Below, piece after piece: positions 28,869 through 28,962 of a stretch of DNA of 28,962 nucleotides (positions are counted from its first letter, which is position 1; each line of letters starts with the position of its first letter). The position numbers were made by a program, and so were the translations under genes. Source of the DNA: Ephemerocybe angulata (lineage: Eukaryota; Basidiomycota; Agaricomycetes; Agaricales; Psathyrellaceae). Location of the stretch: assembly GCA_013368325.1 (NCBI GenBank), contig JAACJK010000083.1:1-28962 (forward strand). Reading direction: 5' to 3'. A model generated the notes under the pieces. The model searched no databases, was not told where the DNA came from, and was given only the letters and a program-made list of their open reading frames with translations.

Positions 28869-28962
28869 TGCGGTGTTGTAAGTGTTGGAGTAGTTGATAC
28901 AAATACTCGAGCAGATATTACTCTTTCGTGACTGCGTCCACTTCCCTTCCTTTTCCTTTATC
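28869..28962. other. Right edge, probable upstream exon or 5' UTR of the minus-strand gene
   Basis: On the minus strand the frame upstream of the proposed ATG is open to the edge, and a GTAATA donor near 28921 could pair with the CAG right after that ATG. A first exon outside the window is therefore possible. Confidence 0.3.

Noticed and set aside
1..28962. tRNA, rRNA, CRISPR, operon or biosynthetic-cluster signals
   Set aside because: Scanned by eye for A/B boxes, repeat-spacer patterns and enzyme clusters; nothing convincing was found. Isolated GGTTCGA-like words (for example near 12231) lack a cloverleaf context.

Overview
The window looks like nuclear DNA of a mushroom-forming basidiomycete (Agaricomycetes). 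The protein-coding genes carry many short GT-AG introns (mostly 47-60 nt, often with CTAAC/CTGAC branch points). Codon use is GC-rich at third positions. The protein families (an Slm1-type F-BAR/PH protein, a phi-like glutathione transferase, a TET/JBP-like oxygenase, F-box proteins, GCM/MULE transposases) fit that lineage. There are no bacterial operons, CRISPR arrays, rRNA or tRNA genes that I can recognise.

Layout. 1-4604: a decayed plus-strand MULE-type transposase gene with a WRKY-GCM1-like zinc finger, a DDE core, a USP-like patch, a PHD finger and a long C-terminal region. 4605-5935: AT-richer non-coding DNA with a CGCAA array repeated every ~10.4 bp and a hairpin. 5936-6800: an intact four-exon glutathione S-transferase. 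7389-11656 (minus): a seven-exon Slm1-like TORC2/eisosome adaptor with two very long repeat-filled introns. 11657-13492: no recognisable gene. 13493-15512: a frame-broken HMG-box gene whose C-terminal half is tandemly duplicated. 16270-16989 (minus): an intact three-exon orphan gene. 17100-18690: weak coding signals on both strands and a TTAGGG-bearing 34-bp repeat. 18694-20379 (minus): a four-exon TET/JBP-like 2-oxoglutarate/Fe(II) oxygenase with the full HxD...H...R signature. 21024-21527: a plus-strand ORF of unknown family. 21674-23644 (minus): a ten-exon WD40 protein with a C-terminal membrane anchor. 23838-26121 (minus): a five-exon F-box gene with two frame breaks. 26567-28868 (minus): a nine-exon lineage-specific protein of unknown function, with a duplicated Ser/Ala linker and one frame break, possibly continuing past the right edge.

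How it fits together. This is not a pathway cluster. Housekeeping or stress genes (Slm1-like, GST) sit beside fast-evolving, lineage-expanded families and transposon debris. GST, Slm1-like, the 16.3-kb gene, TET/JBP-like and WD40 genes give clean phase-consistent splice models. The transposase, HMG-box, F-box and 26.6-kb genes need single-base corrections, so they are either decaying or affected by assembly indels. All splice models were read by eye from splice signals and reading frame; none has transcript support.
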